NCBI RefSeq assembly: GCF_001426905.1 | Contig: NZ_LMFQ01000020.1 | Span: 124,001 to 188,000 of the forward strand | Reading direction: 5' to 3' | DNA from: Caulobacter sp. Root1455 | GTDB lineage: Bacteria; Pseudomonadota; Alphaproteobacteria; Caulobacterales; Caulobacteraceae | Length of the DNA stretch: 64,000 nt | Part shown: in pieces, positions 60,071 through 64,000 of the stretch | How positions within the stretch are numbered: position 1 is the first letter of the stretch | How the letters are laid out: every line of letters starts with the position of its first letter | Program-made: the position numbers and the translations under genes | The notes under the pieces: generated by a model | Told to the model about the DNA's origin: nothing | Database searches by the model: none | What the model saw: only the letters and a program-made list of their open reading frames with translations

Positions 60071-61171
60071 ATGATGCCCGACGCCGCCAATATCAAGCCC
60101 CTGACGGCCCTTCGGTTCTTCGCCGCCTTCTGGGTGGTGATGTTCCATTATTGGCCAAACCTCTCGGCGGCGGTCCCGCCGGCGATGATCGGCAAGGGCT
60201 ATCTGGGCGTCGAGGCGTTCTTCACCCTGTCGGGCTTCATCCTCTGCCACGTCTATCTGCAGGGCGTCGGGAACGGGCGGTTCCGCTATGGCGACTTCCT
60301 GTGGAACCGGTTGGCGCGGGTCTATCCGCTGCACCTGGTCACCCTGGCGGGGGTGGGGCTGATGGCCGCCGCCGCGGGCCTAGCCGGGCTCGCCGTCGAC
60401 CGCAACATGCTGGCCTGGAGCGCCCTGCCGGCCAATCTGCTGCTGGTCCAGGCCTGGGGCTTCGCGCCGGTCTCGGGTTGGAACCATCCGTCGTGGTCGA
60501 TCTCGGCCGAGTGGTTCGCCTATCTCTGCTTCCCGGCCTTCGGCTGGGCCGCCTGGCGGCTGCGGGCGCGGCCGCGCCTTGCCGTCGGCCTGGCCCTGGC
60601 CTTGATCGCGATCCTCTATCCCGTCTTTCAGACCCTGGCGGGCTTTCCGCTGACCGAGGCGACCATCCGCTGGGGCTTCCTGCGGATCGTGCCGTGCTTC
60701 GCCTATGGCTGCGCCCTGCACGCCCTGTGGCGCTCGGGCGCGGTCACCGGCCGCTTTTCGGGGGTGGGCGCCTGCTTGGCGGGCGCCGCCGTGCTGCTGG
60801 CCGTGCACTTCAACGCGCCCGATCAAGTGATCGTCATGACGCTGGGCGGGCTGATCGTGACCCTGGCCGGCCTGGCCGCGACCGGGTCGCGCGTCGCGAC
60901 TCAGGCCCCGCTCGTGTATCTGGGCGAGATCAGCTACTCGACCTACATGATCTGCATCCCGTGGAAGATCCTGGCGGTCAATGCAGCGCTCAAGCTTTTG
61001 AAGATCGAGGGCGATCAGCTTCCGCTCTATGCTTGGCTGGTGGTGGTGGCTGCACTCGTTCCGCTGTCGGCGATCTCGTACCATCTGGTCGAGAAACCGG
61101 CGCGAGAACGAATGAAATCTTGGGCTAACGGCTGGCGGGAGCGACGACCTGCCACGGCGAAAGTCGGATAA
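60071..61171 (+). CDS. Acyltransferase family 3 (OafA/YrhL-like) membrane protein
   Basis: The 366-residue protein has ~10 helices and the acyltransferase-3 motifs 'LTALRFFAAFWVVMFHYW' (with the catalytic-type His), 'LGVEAFFTLSGFILCHVYL' and 'GDFLWNRLARVYPLHLVTL', the last with the Arg of the R-x-x-R/Y-P motif. Such enzymes O-acylate cell-surface glycans. ATG 60071 was preferred because similarity begins there; an earlier in-frame ATG at 60020 adds 17 basic residues. The glycan target is unknown. Confidence 0.9.
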   Translation: MMPDAANIKPLTALRFFAAFWVVMFHYWPNLSAAVPPAMIGKGYLGVEAFFTLSGFILCHVYLQGVGNGRFRYGDFLWNRLARVYPLHLVTLAGVGLMAAAAGLAGLAVDRNMLAWSALPANLLLVQAWGFAPVSGWNHPSWSISAEWFAYLCFPAFGWAAWRLRARPRLAVGLALALIAILYPVFQTLAGFPLTEATIRWGFLRIVPCFAYGCALHALWRSGAVTGRFSGVGACLAGAAVLLAVHFNAPDQVIVMTLGGLIVTLAGLAATGSRVATQAPLVYLGEISYSTYMICIPWKILAVNAALKLLKIEGDQLPLYAWLVVVAALVPLSAISYHLVEKPARERMKSWANGWRERRPATAKVG

Positions 61172-61238
61172 ACAGACTTTTCATCTTTCCCTGCGAGGGT
61201 TATCCCTTAACCCTAGTGACGCGGGGAGTACCCACAGC

Positions 61239-61943
61239 ATGACGAAACGGACGAGAGCCCTCTGGGGTTCCCTGGCCGCTGCCGCCATGATCAGCCTTGT
61301 GCCGATGTCCGGCGCGGTCGCTGACGGGTATTGGCAGTGCGTTCCGTTCGCGCGTCTGATGTCGGGAATCCAGATCTTCGGTGACGCCCGCACCTGGTGG
61401 AGCCAGGCCGTCGGCAAGTACGACACTGGTTTCGTCCCCCGCGCCGGGGCCGTCCTCTGCTTCAAGCCCACGGCCCGCATGAACCTCGGCCACGTCGCCT
61501 TCGTCAGCCAGGTGCTGACCGACCGCGTGATCCAGGTGACCCACGCCAACTGGTCGATCATCGACGGCGGCCGCGGCCAGGTCGAGCAGGACGTCACCGT
61601 GGTCGACGTCTCGCCGGCCGGCGACTGGAGCGAGGTCAAGGTCTGGTACGATCCGATCCGCGACCTGGGCACCACGGTCTATCCGACCCACGGCTTCATC
61701 TACCAGAACAACCAGGCGGTCACGATCGCCGCCGCGACCAGCAAGCTGGCCCTGGCCCAGAACGCCGCGGTCTCGCTGGCCAAGTCGGCCGCCAACCAGG
61801 TCGCCGCTTCGGTCCGCGCCAGCTCGCCGCTGGACATGATCAACCAGGCCGCCGACTCGACCGACCGCATCGCCGCCCTGATCGCGCAGTCGCAATCCCA
61901 GTCGTCGTCACAAGACACCGACAAGCCGCAAGCCGCGCGTTGA
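61239..61943 (+). CDS. CHAP-domain secreted hydrolase
   Basis: A 234-residue exported protein: signal peptide (~1-28, 'SGAVADG'), CHAP domain (~30-150) with catalytic Cys34 in 'YWQCVPFARL' and His85 in 'MNLGHVAFVS'; an Asn/Asp in 'VTHANWSI' could complete the site. CHAP enzymes cleave peptidoglycan peptides or amides. The last ~70 residues are Ala/Ser/Gln-rich and probably helical and flexible. A hairpin AGGGTTA/TAACCCT (61196-61214) lies just upstream. A cell-wall role is inferred. Confidence 0.85.
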   Translation: MTKRTRALWGSLAAAAMISLVPMSGAVADGYWQCVPFARLMSGIQIFGDARTWWSQAVGKYDTGFVPRAGAVLCFKPTARMNLGHVAFVSQVLTDRVIQVTHANWSIIDGGRGQVEQDVTVVDVSPAGDWSEVKVWYDPIRDLGTTVYPTHGFIYQNNQAVTIAAATSKLALAQNAAVSLAKSAANQVAASVRASSPLDMINQAADSTDRIAALIAQSQSQSSSQDTDKPQAAR

Positions 61944-61994
61944 CGCCGTGCGCGCTCTGGGCCATGCCCAGCGCGTGAGCAAGGCCATTTCCAT

Positions 61995-62954
61995 ATGCTG
62001 AGGGTGCTGCGCCACGGCGCGCCGGGTTTCGAGCCCGGCGGCTTGACGCCCGACTGGGCGCTGCCCGCCGACGCGGTGTGGATCGAGCTGGTCGATCCGA
62101 CCCGCGCCGAGGAGGTGGCGGTCGAAAAATCGATCGGCCTGCTGCTGCCCACCCGCGAGGAAATGTCCGAGATCGAGGCCTCCTCGCGCCTCTACCAGGA
62201 AGACGGCGGCACGTTCATGACCGCCACGGTGCTGGTCAACGCCGACGGCGACCTGCCCACGGCCGCGCCGGTGACCTTCGTGCTGACCGGCCAGCGACTG
62301 GTCACCATCCGCTATGTCGAGCCCAAGGCCTTCGCGGTGTTCGCCGCCCAGGCGGAGCGCCAGCCCAGCCTGTGCCCCAGCGGCGCCCAGACGTTCCTGG
62401 GGCTGCTGGACGCGATGATCGACCGCACCGCCGACATCCTCGAGCGCACCTCCGCCGAGGTCGAGGCCCAGTCGCGGATCATCTTCAGCCGGCCGCGCGG
62501 CACGGCGTTCGAGGCGATCCTCAACCGCCTGGGTCGAGCTCAGATCATCAATTCCAAGGCCCGCGACAGCCTGGTCAGCCTGGCTCGCTTGCTCAGCTTC
62601 GCCGCCCTGGCCGACCAGTTCGCCGGCGAAAAGGAACTGCGCGACCATCTCAAATCGCTGCAGCGCGACGTCGTGTCGATCACCGACCATTCGGGCTATC
62701 TGTCGGGCAACATCACCTTCCTGCTCGACGCGGCCCTGGGCCTGATCAACATCGAGCAGAACGCCATCTTCAAGATCTTCTCGGTGTTCTCGGTGATGTT
62801 CCTGCCGCCGACCCTGGTGGCCGGCATCTACGGCATGAACTTCGTCCACATGCCCGAGCTGGCCTGGCTGCACGGCTACCCGTTCGCCCTGCTTCTGATG
62901 ATCATCGCCGCGGCCGGGCCGCTGCTATGGTTCAAAAGACGCGGATGGCTTTGA
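61995..62954 (+). CDS. corA: CorA family magnesium transporter
   Basis: The 319-residue protein has a large cytoplasmic N-terminal funnel domain (~1-255) and two C-terminal helices, the first ending with the selectivity motif G-M-N in 'YGMNFVHMPEL'. This is the pentameric CorA Mg2+/Co2+ channel. 'NITFLLDAALGLINIEQNAIFK' is the long pore helix. Length is normal. It lies 51 bp after the CHAP gene on the same strand. Confidence 0.95.
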   Translation: MLRVLRHGAPGFEPGGLTPDWALPADAVWIELVDPTRAEEVAVEKSIGLLLPTREEMSEIEASSRLYQEDGGTFMTATVLVNADGDLPTAAPVTFVLTGQRLVTIRYVEPKAFAVFAAQAERQPSLCPSGAQTFLGLLDAMIDRTADILERTSAEVEAQSRIIFSRPRGTAFEAILNRLGRAQIINSKARDSLVSLARLLSFAALADQFAGEKELRDHLKSLQRDVVSITDHSGYLSGNITFLLDAALGLINIEQNAIFKIFSVFSVMFLPPTLVAGIYGMNFVHMPELAWLHGYPFALLLMIIAAAGPLLWFKRRGWL

Positions 62955-63023
62955 CTTTTCGGGACAAACCGAACCTTTCCTTAAAGCTGTGCTGCCAGGC
63001 TCGCTGAAAATAGAGCCCTTCGC

Positions 63024-64000
63024 ATGTCCGCCGTCCCCTCCACCCCGCAGAGCCTGATCCGTTCGCTTCCGCCCAAAGCGCTGAAGGCCGCGATCGAGGC
63101 GCACGCCCGCTACCTCAAGGGGTTGCCGGCCGGGACTCGGGCCAACCTCTCCTATGTCGATCTCGACAACGTCAATCTGGAGGGCGTCGACCTTTCCGAG
63201 GCCGACCTGACCGGCGCCCGCCTGTCCGGCGCCCTGCTGGCGCGCGCCGTCCTGGCCCGGGCCACGCTCTACGGGGCCGACCTGCGCGACGCCGACCTGC
63301 GCGAGGCCAACCTCGCGCGCTGCGACCTGCGCGGCGTCTGTCTGCGCGGGGCCAATCTGAGCGGCGCCGACCTTTCCGGCTGCGACCTGCGCGAGGGCGT
63401 CACCGCCACCCAGGACAGCGTCGAAGGCTTCAAGATCCTGCAGCACCGGGCCCGCCGCGGCGAGCTGGGCCATGCCGTGATCCGCGGGGCCAAGCTGGAC
63501 GGCGCTCAGGTGGGCGGGGGCTTCGCCCAGGTCGCCGACCTGACCGACGCGGATCTGTCCGGGGTCAGCCTGCAGGGCGCGCGGCTGAACCGGGCGACCT
63601 TGAACGGCGCCAACCTCACCCAGGCCAACCTCCACAACGCCGACCTCAGCGGCGCGTCGCTGCGCCGGGCGGTGCTGACCGGCGCCGACCTAGCCGGAAC
63701 CACCTTCGACGGCGCCGACCTGACCGAGGTGCTGCGCGCCCCGCCGCCGCTGATCTATGTCGACGACGCGCCCCTGCACGAGGTGCTCGAGGCGCACGAG
63801 CTCTATGTGACCAGCGAGGGCGCCGACGGCGCGATCGCCAAGATCCCGATGGTCGACTTCCGGCCGCTGAAGCGCTTGCGCAAGCGACGGCTGGCCGGCC
63901 TGTCCGCCCCGGGGGCGATCTTCTTCGGCATGGACCTGGAGAACGTCGAGCTGCAGGGGGCCAACCTGGCCGACGCCGACCTGCGCGGGGTCAATCTGCG
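63024..64000 (+). CDS. Pentapeptide-repeat protein, 3' truncated
   Basis: Open to the right edge: 325 codons visible with no stop. After ~45 residues of leader, tandem pentapeptides A(D/N)LxX form a right-handed quadrilateral beta-helix (~45-115, e.g. 'ADLRDADLREANLARCDL'). A ~25-residue helical interruption ('VEGFKILQHRARRGELG') follows, then a second run (~150-235), a non-repeat segment (~236-310, ending in a basic patch 'RPLKRLRKRRLAG') and a third run starting at ~312. The protein may be a PilZ- or effector-type Caulobacter protein, but no function is assigned. Confidence 0.82.
   Translation, partial: MSAVPSTPQSLIRSLPPKALKAAIEAHARYLKGLPAGTRANLSYVDLDNVNLEGVDLSEADLTGARLSGALLARAVLARATLYGADLRDADLREANLARCDLRGVCLRGANLSGADLSGCDLREGVTATQDSVEGFKILQHRARRGELGHAVIRGAKLDGAQVGGGFAQVADLTDADLSGVSLQGARLNRATLNGANLTQANLHNADLSGASLRRAVLTGADLAGTTFDGADLTEVLRAPPPLIYVDDAPLHEVLEAHELYVTSEGADGAIAKIPMVDFRPLKRLRKRRLAGLSAPGAIFFGMDLENVELQGANLADADLRGVNL

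Overview
The window is GC-rich, about two thirds G+C, with strong third-position GC in every real gene. Gene content points to an alphaproteobacterium of the family Caulobacteraceae, most likely Caulobacter. The supporting features are a sucC-sucD-sucA-sucB-lpdA TCA cluster, trmD-rplS next to leuC-leuD-leuB, xerC-DUF484 divergent from priA, chemoreceptors ending in a CheR-type pentapeptide, a TonB-dependent receptor beside a spinster-type MFS transporter, and a CC0125/CC1285-like lipoprotein. The genus call is an inference from gene content; no 16S gene is present.

Layout. 1-14.4 kb: a truncated WD40 protein, cutC, an asparaginase-family hydrolase, a hybrid histidine kinase, a nitroreductase, mtgA, two GNAT acetyltransferases, a cation efflux pump, small membrane proteins (MAPEG, LysE), a lipoprotein, an SDR dehydrogenase and a large clade-2 catalase. 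14.4-21.4 kb: a minus-strand block with an acyl-CoA synthetase, leuB, a small ABM-fold protein, leuD, leuC, then rplS and trmD. 21.7-30 kb: a PEP-mutase/ICL-family enzyme, a secreted protein with four TonB-C-like repeats, polA, a chemoreceptor and a membrane-anchored LytTR regulator. 30-38.8 kb: a DUF2306 protein, a TetR - TonB-dependent receptor - MFS uptake locus, and a 1122-residue GH18-NodB-GT2 fusion. 39-48.4 kb: the 2-oxoglutarate dehydrogenase / succinyl-CoA synthetase cluster, interrupted between sucB and lpdA by vapB-vapC-DUF3088. 48.4-64 kb: a second chemoreceptor, a sulfatase, xerC, DUF484, priA, a DHA2 drug transporter, TerC, an acyltransferase, a CHAP-domain protein, corA and a truncated pentapeptide-repeat protein.

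How genes work together. SucA, SucB and LpdA form the 2-oxoglutarate dehydrogenase complex, whose succinyl-CoA feeds SucCD. LeuC, LeuD and LeuB carry out the last steps of leucine synthesis and are translationally coupled. TrmD and RplS serve translation; PolA, PriA and XerC serve replication, restart and dimer resolution. The TonB receptor and MFS transporter probably move one unidentified substrate across the two membranes.

No rRNA, tRNA, CRISPR array, prophage or insertion sequence was recognised. The most distinctive non-coding signal is a composite palindromic repeat present at three intergenic loci (about 14.37, 54.18 and 59.03 kb). It is built from two inverted copies of a two-hairpin unit, and its hairpin stems differ in sequence while keeping base pairing. 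The most distinctive protein-level signals are a PriA lacking one of its two zinc sites, the GH18-NodB-GT2 fusion, the four-repeat TonB-C-like protein, and the toxin-antitoxin insertion in the TCA cluster.
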